This document shows positions 7,633-15,599 of a stretch of DNA of 18,773 nucleotides, piece after piece; within the stretch, counting starts at the first letter, position 1; each line of letters starts with the position of its first letter. Position numbers and translations under genes: made by a program. The stretch is from Thermoplasmata archaeon (GTDB taxonomy: Archaea > Thermoplasmatota > Thermoplasmata > Thermoplasmatales > Thermoplasmataceae), in assembly GCA_021802365.1 (NCBI GenBank), contig JAKAAJ010000011.1, forward strand, positions 1 through 18,773. Direction: 5' to 3'. A model generated the notes under the pieces. It searched no databases and had not been told where the DNA came from. It saw nothing but the letters and a program-made list of their open reading frames with translations.

Positions 7633-9135
7633 TCAGTGGAGGAATACTCGGGTGGAGGTGAAGTACATGCTTATTCCAAGCTCTGATGCCCTGGCAATAA
7701 CCTCATCATCCCGTATTGAGCCACCAGGTTGAATGATTGCAGATATTCCAGCTCTTCCGGCAACCTCCACATTGTCATAGAATGGAAAGAATGCGTCTGA
7801 TGCCAGAACTGAGCCTCTCGCCTTTTCACCGGATCTGTCAACGGCGATCTTCATGGCTTCCACCCTGGAAGTCTGGCCAGCCCCTATGCCTACAGTCTGC
7901 CTATCCTTTGCAATGACTATGGCGTTGCTCCTGCAGTGTGCCACGACCTTCCAGGAAAACTCCAGATCCTTAATCCTCTCATCTGAAATGGGCTCACCGC
8001 TTTTCAGCTGCAGTGGTCCATGACTGGATTTGAGCCTTTCCTGCGCAAGGATACCGTTTGATATTGACCTCACCCTCAGGGATTCGTCAGGGCTGTAATT
8101 CACCCTGAGAACCCTGAGGTTTTTCTTTTTCTTGAGCAGCTCAAGTGCTTCCTGACTGTATGACGGGGCAATCAGCACCTCCACAAACATCTTTGAAATT
8201 TCTGTATAGCAGGAGGAATCGAACTCCCCATTTACTGCTATGACTGAACCGTATGCAGACTCACTGTCAGCGTCTATGGCCTTCCTTATTGCAGTTCCAA
8301 GTGAATCTGATGAGGCCACCCCGCATGGGGTGTTGTGCTTTATGACAACTGCTGTGGGTTCATCAAACTCCAGCACTGTTTCGTACGCTGAGTCAGAGTC
8401 CATAAGGTTGTTGTATGAGAGTTCCTTTCCCTGTATCTGGGTTGCATTGGCTATTCCGTTTCCTGTGTTGTCCCTGAAGAGAAAACCTTTCTGTTGAGGG
8501 TTTTCGCCATATCTCAACTCTACACCGTTATACCCTGTTACAAAGAGAGTCTTTGGTGTAGTCCCGTAGAGAGCAGAGTTCAGCTTCTGATATATCTCTA
8601 TGTCGTAGACAGCCATCCTCCTGAAAGCCTTCACTGCAAGCCTTCTCCTTGATTCCAGTGAGATCTGGCCAGCCTGCATAAGTTCCTCAGAAAGGCTGTG
8701 ATAATCTTCCGGATCAGATGCAACTGTTACACGCTCGAAGTTCTTTGCAGCTGACCTGATAAGTGAAACCCCCCCTATATCGATGTTCTCAATCATATCA
8801 TCCAGTTTCCCGGAGGCAGACTTTTCATGAAATGGATAAAGATTGCATATCACCAGATCAAACCTGGGAAACTTCATTCTGTCAATTTCTCCCAGGCTAT
8901 CCGGGTCATCTCTTGCAAGGATGCCGGCAAATATTGCCGGATGCAGAGTCTTGACCCTTCCGTCCAGAAGTGAGTCAAACCCTGTGAGAGTGGAGGTGCT
9001 TATGGCCTTTATGCCATTGGACTGGAGATGCTTGAACGTTGAACCTGTTGCATATATTCTCTCAACATTCGCACCTATACCATTGAGAAATGGAACAAGA
9101 TCCCGCTTGTCTGAGACACTGGCAAGAATATTCAT
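7633..9135 (-). CDS. purH: Bifunctional AICAR transformylase / IMP cyclohydrolase
   Basis: It catalyses the last two steps of IMP synthesis: formylation of AICAR by 10-formyl-THF, then ring closure. The N-terminal MGS-like cyclohydrolase domain (about 1-190) shows GRVKTLHPAIFAGIL (59-73), CNLYPF and the IDIGGVSLIRSAAKN loop. The transformylase domain carries the catalytic K266-H267 pair in VVIKHNTPCGVAS, with VGIGAGQTSRVEA and ASDAFFPFYDNVEVA toward the end. At 500 residues it is slightly shorter than bacterial PurH (about 530) but no motif is missing. Many archaea instead use separate PurO and formate-dependent PurP, so full-length PurH implies a folate cofactor. The ATG has a TATA-like box about 22 bp upstream, beside a palindrome. 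It ends 1 bp from the convergent presenilin homologue gene. Confidence 0.95.
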   Translation of the reverse strand: MNILASVSDKRDLVPFLNGIGANVERIYATGSTFKHLQSNGIKAISTSTLTGFDSLLDGRVKTLHPAIFAGILARDDPDSLGEIDRMKFPRFDLVICNLYPFHEKSASGKLDDMIENIDIGGVSLIRSAAKNFERVTVASDPEDYHSLSEELMQAGQISLESRRRLAVKAFRRMAVYDIEIYQKLNSALYGTTPKTLFVTGYNGVELRYGENPQQKGFLFRDNTGNGIANATQIQGKELSYNNLMDSDSAYETVLEFDEPTAVVIKHNTPCGVASSDSLGTAIRKAIDADSESAYGSVIAVNGEFDSSCYTEISKMFVEVLIAPSYSQEALELLKKKKNLRVLRVNYSPDESLRVRSISNGILAQERLKSSHGPLQLKSGEPISDERIKDLEFSWKVVAHCRSNAIVIAKDRQTVGIGAGQTSRVEAMKIAVDRSGEKARGSVLASDAFFPFYDNVEVAGRAGISAIIQPGGSIRDDEVIARASELGISMYFTSTRVFLH

Positions 9136-9150
9136 GGGGTGAGATAGCAG

Positions 9151-9161
9151 ATTATATTAAA
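9151..9161 (-). promoter_or_regulatory. TATA-like box for purH
   Basis: The minus strand reads TTTAATATAAT, centred about 21 bp before the purH ATG, so the mRNA should be leaderless or nearly so. It directly abuts the inverted repeat at 9163-9178. Confidence 0.45.
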
Positions 9162-9162
9162 T

Positions 9163-9178
9163 GAGTTTCCTGAAACTC
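9163..9178. repeat. Inverted repeat upstream of purH, candidate operator
   Basis: GAGTTTC and GAAACTC form perfect 7-bp arms around a central CT. It lies immediately upstream of the purH TATA-like box, where the B-recognition element would be, so a protein bound here could block TFB/TBP. No T-run follows it on either strand, which argues against a terminator. The regulator is unknown. Confidence 0.4.
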
Positions 9179-9252
9179 TTCAAAAGGTAGATGAGACCGG
9201 TTATCACTGCCATGAACAATTACTTTCACTCATTTTTTGACCTTTTCAGTAA

Positions 9253-9261
9253 TTAAATATA
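9253..9261 (+). promoter_or_regulatory. TATA-like box for metK
   Basis: TTAAATATA lies about 57 bp before the metK ATG at 9314. Initiation about 25 bp downstream would leave a leader of roughly 30 nt containing the GAAGAGG ribosome-binding site. A CATGTTA direct repeat at 9262-9268 and 9285-9291 follows the box. The other candidate, CTTTATGAT at 9275-9283, would give a nearly leaderless mRNA. Confidence 0.4.
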
Positions 9262-9300
9262 CATGTTACAAAACCTTTATGATTCATGTTAAATCCCTGT

Positions 9301-9307
9301 GAAGAGG
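9301..9307 (+). promoter_or_regulatory. Ribosome-binding site deciding the metK start
   Basis: GAAGAGG ends 6 nt before the ATG at 9314-9316. This favours that ATG over the in-frame GTG at 9299, which would translate straight through the site. Confidence 0.5.
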
Positions 9308-9313
9308 CAAACA

Positions 9314-10519
9314 ATGGAAAGAAACATTGCAGTCGAGAAAGTTACACAGACACCAACAGCAAAGAGAGAAGTTGAAATCGTAGAAAGAAAAGGAATTGGA
9401 CACCCCGACAGTGTATCAGACGGAATTGCAGAGTCAGTGAGCAGAGCACTCAGCAAATATTACCTTAAAGAATACGGCAAGATTCTGCATCATAATACGG
9501 ATCAGGTTGAGATAGTGGGAGGCCAGTCAGCCCCAAAGTTCGGCGGAGGCCTTGTACTGGAGCCCACATATATTCTTCTCAGCGGAAGAGCAACCACGAA
9601 GGTCGGGAATGACAGGATACCGTTCAAGTCCATTGCAATCAAGGCAACAAGGGAATATCTCCAGCAGAATTTTGCACACCTTGATCTTGACGCAGACACT
9701 ATGATCGATTGCAGGATCGGGCATGGGTCTGTTGATCTGGTTGATCTTTATGACACCTCCAAGCTCAGATCAAACGATACCTCCTTCGGAGTAGGATTCG
9801 CTCCATTCACAGATACAGAAAGGCTGGTATATGAGACGGAGCGTTACATCAACGGAAAGGAACTGAAGAAAAAACTTCCGGCAATCGGGTATGATATCAA
9901 GGTAATGGGCTTCCGCAACAGGGACAGGATCAACCTCACCATTGCAGCAGCCTATGTGGACAAGTTTGTCCAGACTGACCCGGAGTATTTCTCAATAAAA
10001 AGCGAACTGAAGGAACTCCTGGCCAGGAATGCACAGAAATTTACTGACAAGCCGGTGGATATTTTCATAAACACTGCAGATGAAGAGGAAGGCAAGGGAA
10101 CAGGGCATTACCTCACTGTAACAGGGCTTTCAATGGAAAATGGCGATGATGGCTCTGTGGGAAGAGGAAACAGGGTTACCGGGCTGATAACACCCTACAG
10201 ACCAATGAGTATGGAAGCTGCAGCAGGAAAGAACCCGGTCACTCATGTGGGAAAACTGTACAATGTCCTTTCAAATCTAATTGCCCAGGATATCGTAAAG
10301 GAGCATTCGGGAGATGTCGAGGAGGTTCATGTCAGAATCGTCTCCCAGATCGGGAGAAGAATTGATGACCCCCATGTTGCAAGCATTCAGGTCATGTATG
10401 CTGACAATGTTGATCCTTCCAAGATGAAGAACAACATCAGGAACCTTGCGGATGACAGAATAGCAAAGGTTCATGATCTGACAAACATGTTTGTTGAGGG
10501 TAAGGTTCAGGTATTCTGA
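9314..10519 (+). CDS. metK: S-adenosylmethionine synthetase, archaeal type
   Basis: It makes SAM from methionine and ATP. The protein belongs to the archaeal MAT family, which shows little similarity to bacterial MetK. Recognisable blocks are [20 protein letters not shown] near the start, [56 protein letters not shown] and [21 protein letters not shown]. Length from the ATG is 401 residues, right for the family. An in-frame GTG five codons upstream (9299) would add MKRQT; I reject it because the ribosome-binding site covers it and the family normally begins at the following RNI-like strand. It stands alone, divergent from purH across 178 bp, the longest gap in the window. SAM made here would serve the methyltransferase at 3776. 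Confidence 0.96.
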   Translation: MERNIAVEKVTQTPTAKREVEIVERKGIGHPDSVSDGIAESVSRALSKYYLKEYGKILHHNTDQVEIVGGQSAPKFGGGLVLEPTYILLSGRATTKVGNDRIPFKSIAIKATREYLQQNFAHLDLDADTMIDCRIGHGSVDLVDLYDTSKLRSNDTSFGVGFAPFTDTERLVYETERYINGKELKKKLPAIGYDIKVMGFRNRDRINLTIAAAYVDKFVQTDPEYFSIKSELKELLARNAQKFTDKPVDIFINTADEEEGKGTGHYLTVTGLSMENGDDGSVGRGNRVTGLITPYRPMSMEAAAGKNPVTHVGKLYNVLSNLIAQDIVKEHSGDVEEVHVRIVSQIGRRIDDPHVASIQVMYADNVDPSKMKNNIRNLADDRIAKVHDLTNMFVEGKVQVF

Positions 10520-10530
10520 TCCTCCCTCAT

Positions 10531-10546
10531 ATTTTTATAATTTTAT
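10531..10546. terminator. T/A-rich stretch between convergent metK and acetyltransferase genes
   Basis: The 26 bp between the two converging stops contain ATTTTTATAATTTTAT, which is T-rich read from the metK side and, in part, on the other strand. Archaeal RNA polymerase terminates on T-runs without a strong hairpin, so this is a plausible terminator for metK. There is no clear stem. Confidence 0.35.
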
Positions 10547-11001
10547 CAGATTATTTTCCACATGGTGAATGCGTCAGAGGAGTCGCTGTAATAACCCTTT
10601 ATTCTTGATGTTATGACGAATCCAAATTTGCGGTAAAATGTGATCGCCGTTTCATTATCCACCTTTACCTCGAGCCTTATGCTCATCAGGTGGTTCTGGA
10701 TTGCAAAATTTATGAAATTGTCCATAAGTGACTTGCCTATTCCCTGGCTTCTGAGTTCAGACCTTACGGCAAGAAGGAGGATCCTTGCCTCACCCTCATG
10801 ATTTCTTGCCCCTATAATGAAACCCTGAACTGATTCATTAAGGACATAAACCCTGAATGCCTGCGGCCAGGCACTGTACAGATCCATGATCAGGCTTGAG
10901 GAGTAATATTCAGAGAATGAGCTTCTTGCTATATCCATTATGTCATATATATCGTCTCTCTGGAATTCCCTGATATAGCCCTGCACAAAGTGTGAGTTCA
11001 T
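10546..11001 (-). CDS. GNAT-family N-acetyltransferase, RimI/Ard1-like
   Basis: A small cytoplasmic acetyltransferase using acetyl-CoA. The acetyl-CoA pyrophosphate loop is visible as RSQGIGKSLMD, preceded by the ARILLLAVRSE strand and followed by IRLEVKVDNETAITFYRKFGF, the closing GNAT motif B with its conserved NxxAxxFYxKxGF form. That combination resembles RimI/Ard1 enzymes that acetylate protein N-termini, but the substrate cannot be read from the sequence. I place the start at ATG 10999-11001 (151 residues, beginning MNSHFVQGYIREF). A TTG at 11041-11043 would add 14 residues and sits almost at the predicted transcription start, so a leaderless TTG start is possible. It converges on metK. 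Confidence 0.8.
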   Translation of the reverse strand: MNSHFVQGYIREFQRDDIYDIMDIARSSFSEYYSSSLIMDLYSAWPQAFRVYVLNESVQGFIIGARNHEGEARILLLAVRSELRSQGIGKSLMDNFINFAIQNHLMSIRLEVKVDNETAITFYRKFGFVITSRIKGYYSDSSDAFTMWKII

Positions 11002-11060
11002 AGCCACAGTTTTTCCCCTTACCTGTACAATCAGATATTGCAATTAGTACTTTTCTACAT

Positions 11061-11069
11061 ACATAAAGC
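11061..11069 (-). promoter_or_regulatory. TATA-like box for the acetyltransferase gene
   Basis: The minus strand reads GCTTTATGT. Transcription would begin near 11038, giving a leader of about 36 nt to the ATG at 11001. A 12-bp palindrome overlaps its upstream edge. Confidence 0.35.
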
Positions 11070-11079
11070 GAAATTTCGC
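11068..11079. repeat. Perfect 12-bp palindrome between the ClC and acetyltransferase genes
   Basis: GCGAAATTTCGC is identical to its reverse complement. It lies 10 bp past the ClC stop and at the upstream edge of the acetyltransferase TATA-like box. It could be an operator for the acetyltransferase gene or part of the ClC terminator, because CTTTCTTTT precedes it on the minus strand. Confidence 0.4.
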
Positions 11080-11089
11080 AAAAGAAAGG

Positions 11090-12889
11090 TCAGACCGGAT
11101 TTGCCCTCAGCTTTCTGACTTCCCTGTTGTATGCATCTGCTATATCAGCAAATCCGATTGTTCCTACTACCAGATCTTTCTGGCTGCTGTCTATGACAAC
11201 AAGTTTCCCGATGGTTGATTTGGTGAGTTCATCCAGGGCCTGATGTATGCTTGAGTTTTTGTCTATCACCATAACATTTGTGCTCATCACGTCCTTTACT
11301 TGAGTTCTGGTTGGGCTGTCTGATGATGAAAGCGCTTCCAGCGACACCATGCCAAGAAGATGGCCATTCTCCGTTACAACGATGGTTTTCGTGTTTGTCA
11401 TGTTGATGAGGGAATACGCTTCGGAAAGACTCGTATCGGGAGATGCGGAGGGAAAATCACTCTTCATGGCATCCTCCACACTTATCTGATCGAGAATTGG
11501 CCTCTCATATTCACCTGCATGTGCTGGAGATGCTGCTCTGTTGAGAACCTGGGCGCGGTAGATTGAATATTTCTTGCCTGAAACGAAGTATGACGTAACT
11601 GTGGCCAGCATAAGGGGCAAAAACAGACCAAAGCCGCCTGTCATCTCTGTGCCCATTATCAGGACTGAGATTGGAGCTTTTGAGATTCCACCGAAGAAAG
11701 AGATCATGGTGACTATCGTTACTTCTACTATATTCAGGAAAGGAAAGAACGGATGCAGTACTATCCATATTGAAGCGCCCATGAATGCCCCGATGGTAAG
11801 TCCCGGGGCAAACACTCCTCCTGAACCACCAGAACCAATTGTGAGTGAGGTGGCAATTATCTTGACAAAGAATACAATTATGAGAATGTAAAGAGGAAGA
11901 AGAGAGAGACTCTGGAAGAATATCTGCTGTATCCAACCATAACCCAGTCCAAGTATCTGCGGAACCCAGATGGCAATGATGCCTACAATGAGTGCCCCTA
12001 TGGCAGGCCGTAGCATTTTCGGAACCCTGGTCATTTTTGAGAAAAGCTTCTGAGTTCCATAGAAAACTTTCACGTACAGTATGCCTCCAAGCCCTGCCAG
12101 AAGTCCCACAATAAGATAAAGAATCAGCGATTCAGGATGGGAGAAGCTGATAACATCACTGGAAGGAATTGTGAAAAGGAAACGATAGCCAAATACAGAA
12201 CCAAAAATGGAATATCCTATTATTGAAGAAATGACCGAAGGTATCAGTGCCTCGACCTCGAAATCCTGCCTGTAAAGTATTTCTGTGCTGAGCAGGGCAC
12301 CGCCCAGGGGTGCCATGAAAATACTTCCTATTCCTGCCCCTATTCCTGAGGCCATGGCTATTCTTCTGTCATGATCGGAAAGGTGCATTATATCTGCCAC
12401 AAATGAGCCGAATCCTGCGGCTATCTGTGCAGTTGGTCCCTCTCTGCCTGCGCTTCCCCCGGAACCTATGGTGATTGCTGAGGCCACGAGCTTGACGGCA
12501 GGGATTCTCCTTCTTATCTTCCCGTTCTTGTTATGGAATGCGTCAATTGCAGCATCTGTACCATGCCCCTCAGCTTCAGGAGCAAACCTGTAAACAATGA
12601 AACCGGAAAGGAGACCGCCTATGACAGTTGCAACAGGTATGAGAAACGCGTCATAATGTCCCAGTGTGTAATTTGGTTTACCGCCAGATATACCGCTGAC
12701 AGGCGGTGCAAAACCGGTTATTCCAGTCAGAAGGTATTCCGTGACAAATTTGATGGCAAAATAGAGTGCTATGGCACCAAGCCCCGCTATAACACCTATA
12801 AGAGTCCCGACTATTACCCATTTGGAAACCTCCTCCCTTTTCATCAGGGTGTTTCCAAGCGATTTCACGCTTTCAGTGAGCCGAGACAT
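11090..12889 (-). CDS. ClC-family anion channel/transporter with paired CBS domains
   Basis: A 599-residue integral membrane protein moving chloride or related anions. Residues about 20-440 form the ClC membrane domain; signatures include GSGGSAGREGPTAQIAAG with gating glutamate E150 in GREGP, APLGGALLSTEI (193-204) and GSGGSGGVFAPGL (352-364). The first anion-selectivity loop reads GHGTD (108-112) instead of the classical GSGIP. The cytoplasmic C-terminus (about 470-595) holds two CBS domains, VEDAMKSDFPSASP onward and VKDVMSTNVMVIDK onward, which in other ClC proteins bind adenine nucleotides. At the position of the internal proton glutamate of E. coli ClC-ec1 there is isoleucine I204. The ATG has a TATA-like box about 28 bp upstream. 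In an acidophile such a protein could help with membrane potential and pH, but that is speculation. Confidence 0.9.
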   Translation of the reverse strand: MSRLTESVKSLGNTLMKREEVSKWVIVGTLIGVIAGLGAIALYFAIKFVTEYLLTGITGFAPPVSGISGGKPNYTLGHYDAFLIPVATVIGGLLSGFIVYRFAPEAEGHGTDAAIDAFHNKNGKIRRRIPAVKLVASAITIGSGGSAGREGPTAQIAAGFGSFVADIMHLSDHDRRIAMASGIGAGIGSIFMAPLGGALLSTEILYRQDFEVEALIPSVISSIIGYSIFGSVFGYRFLFTIPSSDVISFSHPESLILYLIVGLLAGLGGILYVKVFYGTQKLFSKMTRVPKMLRPAIGALIVGIIAIWVPQILGLGYGWIQQIFFQSLSLLPLYILIIVFFVKIIATSLTIGSGGSGGVFAPGLTIGAFMGASIWIVLHPFFPFLNIVEVTIVTMISFFGGISKAPISVLIMGTEMTGGFGLFLPLMLATVTSYFVSGKKYSIYRAQVLNRAASPAHAGEYERPILDQISVEDAMKSDFPSASPDTSLSEAYSLINMTNTKTIVVTENGHLLGMVSLEALSSSDSPTRTQVKDVMSTNVMVIDKNSSIHQALDELTKSTIGKLVVIDSSQKDLVVGTIGFADIADAYNREVRKLRANPV

Positions 12890-12912
12890 TAATAACTTTT
12901 CATAATCACAGC

Positions 12913-12922
12913 TTTTCTAAAG
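12913..12922 (-). promoter_or_regulatory. TATA-like box for the ClC gene
   Basis: The minus strand reads CTTTAGAAAA, centred about 28 bp before the ClC ATG, within the 45 bp gap after the helicase stop. It is a weak match and implies a leaderless mRNA independent of the helicase operon. Confidence 0.3.
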
Positions 12923-12934
12923 AATTTTGCCACA

Positions 12935-14818
12935 TTAATGTTCATTCCCGGAAACTTTCGCATCCAGGTCCCGGAAAAACTCCTCTGAATCCTCCACTGG
13001 ATTCCGGCTCAGCCTCAATACGGGTATGTATTTTCTAAAATATGCAGCCCGCCTGTCAAGAATGATCGCAACACCGGTATCATTCTGGCTTCTTATGAGT
13101 CTGCCTATTGCCTGTCTCAGTTTCACTGCGACAGGAAATGTGACTGCATATTCCCACCCTCTCCTGAATCTGTGTTCGTAATAGTTCTGGAGAGCTTTCT
13201 GCTTGGCATCCGGTTTAGGATAGGGTATTCCAACTATGATTGCCACCTGCAGCTGGTCTCCGGGAAAATTTATGCCCTCAGATATCCGCCCCCCCATAAC
13301 AGCAAATAGAGGCCTCGTTCCCTTTCTGTATCTGGATATGAGTGCCATAAGCTGGTTCTGTTTCATCCCTTTGTCCTCAATAAGAGGATCAAGTCCTATC
13401 CCATGATCAATGATCATTTCCATAAGCCTGTATGAGGGAAAGAAAACAGCAGTCTTTCTGTTAAGGCCGGATGCCAGGTTCTCAATAATCCCGCAGATCC
13501 TTCCGATGTTGGCGCCATCCATCTCATCGAATTTTGTGGATATGGAATCATCATAGAGAATGAGGCGGTTCTCCTGCGGGAATATATCACCAAGTTTCAT
13601 CATCTCCATCTTTCCGAAACCGGTTATGTTCCTGTAAGCATCGAAGGGCTCCAGGGTTCCTGACATATGTATTGTGAATGATTCCATCAGTGGCCTCAGC
13701 ACATCATCAGGCTCAATGCAGTATGATTCAATATTTCCCTCCTTTTCTCTTGAGAGTATCTGGATGTATTTCTCATCTGAGTTATCAGACCATATTAGTA
13801 TCCTTGCTGCAAGGTTCAGTATGTGGGATCTTGGAACGCGCCCTTCCTTTTCCTTTACATCGCATATGGATTCCCCCAGATCATACATTGCAGTGAGTAC
13901 TTTCTCAAACTCATCGCTTCTTATCCTTGCTCCGGTAGCAACATATCCACGGAAATCCTCATACCTGATTCCTGCTTCTTCCCTTTCCTTCAGGAGATCC
14001 TTCACAAGATCAAGGATGGCATTTCTCAGAGCTTCACAGATATCTGTTGTTCTAGTATTGCCCAGGAGCATGGGATCTCCAGATTCCTTTGCCTCTCTTT
14101 CTGCTAGATTAATAAGGTTTATGTTGAGCGAGTAGGATGAAATATCCCTTGCTGCATCCATCAGGTTGTGTGCCTCGTCCATCACCACTATAATGCGATC
14201 CCGGCTCACCCCCCATCTTGCCAGGAATCTGTCTGAAATATCGCGGTTCAGGAAGTATGCATATGGCATTATCACAAGATCTGCCTGCGTTGAGGCATGT
14301 TTGAGAGACTCGTATGGGCAGAAAGTGTTTTCTTCAGCATACTGGGCAAATTCCTCAACCTTTGGCATGGTTGTGAAAAGGTGGGTCATCGTGGACTCGT
14401 GCCTGACCTTCCAGTTGAAGAACCTGCAGGCCCCCTGATTCCCCTCAATTACCTTTTTCTTTCTGCTGTTACAGAATCGGGAAAGGGAATCTGACGAGAA
14501 TTCCTCCCTGCCTTCCACTTCTCTGTAAAGTGGGCATAGATTATACCTGCCCTGAAAACCAACAGACTTAATTCCCAGCCTGGGTGCAAGTATTCTCAGT
14601 TCATTTATGACCTGGTCCTGCTGGGAATTGGTCCTTGTTAGATAAACAATCTTCAGGTCATGTGCCCTGGCGTATGTTATTGAGGCATGGAGGCCCATAA
14701 TTGTTTTCCCGCTTCCAGTTGGGGCTTCGAAAGCTGCATGGCCGGATCTGTCAAGAGTTGATATGATAAAATCAGATACTTTTATCTGATAATCCCGGAG
14801 TTCAAAATTGTCCGCCAA
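12935..14818 (-). CDS. XPD/Rad3-like Fe-S DNA helicase
   Basis: A superfamily 2 5'-3' helicase of the XPD/DinG group, 627 residues. Walker A is EAPTGSGKT (31-39, K38), motif Ia lies around IVYLTRTNSQQDQV, the Walker B box is MDEAH (213-217), motif IV-V elements include VMGGRISEGINFPGD and VGIPYP, and motif VI is QAIGRLIRSQ. Four cysteines between motifs Ia and II, C95, C116, C131 and C167, are spaced as expected for the 4Fe-4S cluster domain, and all are present. An Arch-like region fills about 230-400. In archaea its repair role is less defined than in eukaryotic TFIIH. The start is TTG at 14816-14818, 12 bp behind the TPR gene stop; the nearby ATG at 14821-14823 is out of frame. Confidence 0.92.
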   Translation of the reverse strand: MADNFELRDYQIKVSDFIISTLDRSGHAAFEAPTGSGKTIMGLHASITYARAHDLKIVYLTRTNSQQDQVINELRILAPRLGIKSVGFQGRYNLCPLYREVEGREEFSSDSLSRFCNSRKKKVIEGNQGACRFFNWKVRHESTMTHLFTTMPKVEEFAQYAEENTFCPYESLKHASTQADLVIMPYAYFLNRDISDRFLARWGVSRDRIIVVMDEAHNLMDAARDISSYSLNINLINLAEREAKESGDPMLLGNTRTTDICEALRNAILDLVKDLLKEREEAGIRYEDFRGYVATGARIRSDEFEKVLTAMYDLGESICDVKEKEGRVPRSHILNLAARILIWSDNSDEKYIQILSREKEGNIESYCIEPDDVLRPLMESFTIHMSGTLEPFDAYRNITGFGKMEMMKLGDIFPQENRLILYDDSISTKFDEMDGANIGRICGIIENLASGLNRKTAVFFPSYRLMEMIIDHGIGLDPLIEDKGMKQNQLMALISRYRKGTRPLFAVMGGRISEGINFPGDQLQVAIIVGIPYPKPDAKQKALQNYYEHRFRRGWEYAVTFPVAVKLRQAIGRLIRSQNDTGVAIILDRRAAYFRKYIPVLRLSRNPVEDSEEFFRDLDAKVSGNEH

Positions 14819-14830
14819 CCCATACGCACT

Positions 14831-15526
14831 CTACATTTTAGATCTTATATCTTCCTTCCTTTCACTGATCAGGGCTGGATCAGGGATATATTTCTCAGCC
14901 TGCTCCAGCGCGCTTAGAGCCTTGCTGTAATTCTTCATCTTTTCGTACACATCAGCCTCGGCAAGATACAGCTGGTAATTTGAAGGTGAGAGCTGAACTG
15001 ATCTTTCCAGATCTGTTATGGCTTCCTGGTACCTGCCCATATTTGAAAGAAGTTCATGCCTTCTGTAAAGGAATATCTGGTCTGTGGCATTTAGATCAAC
15101 TGCCCTGCTGAAGTCGTTCAGAGCTTCCTCTTTTTTACCCATCTTCCAGAGCACGTTTCCTCTGTTGTAGAAGTAATCTGGAATATCTCCCTCCAGCTTT
15201 ATGGCCTTGCTGAATGAATTATAGGCTGACTCCAGGTCTCCGATATCCTCCTGAGCTGCTCCTAGCGCATTGTAGTAATCAGCATGATCTGGATAGAGTT
15301 CCACTGATTTTGAGTAGTCCTTTATAGCCTGCTCAAGCATCTTCATAGAATAATAGGTGAGTCCGCGGTTGAAATAAAAATCAGGCTCATTCTGGATCAG
15401 CTTAATGGCCTTGGTAAACTCCTTTATTGCCTCAGGATACTTTTTCAGGTTGAAATATGAAATTCCACGCTCGTTATAATCATCTGCCTTCTCCGAATCT
15501 CCGGATGGCTTGAACAGTTCTGACAC
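14831..15526 (-). CDS. Six-repeat TPR protein
   Basis: A 231-residue protein made almost entirely of tetratricopeptide repeats, so its role is to bind other proteins; no enzymatic domain is present. Six consecutive 34-residue units run from about 14-47, 48-81, 82-115, 116-149, 150-183 and 184-217, each with the W/Y-G-Y-A-P pattern, for example YNRGNVLWKMGKKEEALNDF. There is no signal peptide or membrane segment, so it should be cytoplasmic. The start is GTG at 15524-15526, about 26 bp from a good TATA-like box, so it is likely leaderless. It is the first gene of a likely two-gene unit with the XPD-like helicase. Its partner is unknown; the helicase is the obvious candidate by position only. 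Confidence 0.85.
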   Translation of the reverse strand: MSELFKPSGDSEKADDYNERGISYFNLKKYPEAIKEFTKAIKLIQNEPDFYFNRGLTYYSMKMLEQAIKDYSKSVELYPDHADYYNALGAAQEDIGDLESAYNSFSKAIKLEGDIPDYFYNRGNVLWKMGKKEEALNDFSRAVDLNATDQIFLYRRHELLSNMGRYQEAITDLERSVQLSPSNYQLYLAEADVYEKMKNYSKALSALEQAEKYIPDPALISERKEDIRSKM

Positions 15527-15545
15527 GATTCTCTAAGGACAGCAC

Positions 15546-15558
15546 AATATATTAATTT
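15546..15558 (-). promoter_or_regulatory. TATA box for the TPR-helicase unit
   Basis: The minus strand reads AAATTAATATATT, one of the clearest TATA elements in the window, centred about 26 bp before the GTG start of the TPR gene. This supports the GTG as a leaderless start. Confidence 0.5.
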
Positions 15559-15599
15559 GACTTAGCAGATTGAAATAATTATGATGCAGTACTGTGAAT

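Noticed and set aside
9299..9313. GTG start for metK five codons upstream
   Set aside because: The ribosome-binding site GAAGAGG lies within those codons, and the archaeal family begins at the next methionine.
9136..9313. Riboswitch or C/D-box RNA in the largest intergenic region
   Set aside because: No proper C and D boxes in order and no conserved SAM-riboswitch core. An AAAAGGT/ACCTTTT inverted pair (9182-9188, 9240-9246) has a 51-nt loop and is likely chance.
10999..11043. TTG start adding 14 residues to the acetyltransferase
   Set aside because: The added residues do not resemble the family N-terminus and the TTG lies almost at the predicted transcription start; kept only as an alternative.
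13674..14135. Long plus-strand open frame of 153 codons opposite the helicase gene
   Set aside because: It is fully antisense to a well-conserved gene, has low-complexity Ser-rich translation and no recognisable domain or promoter.
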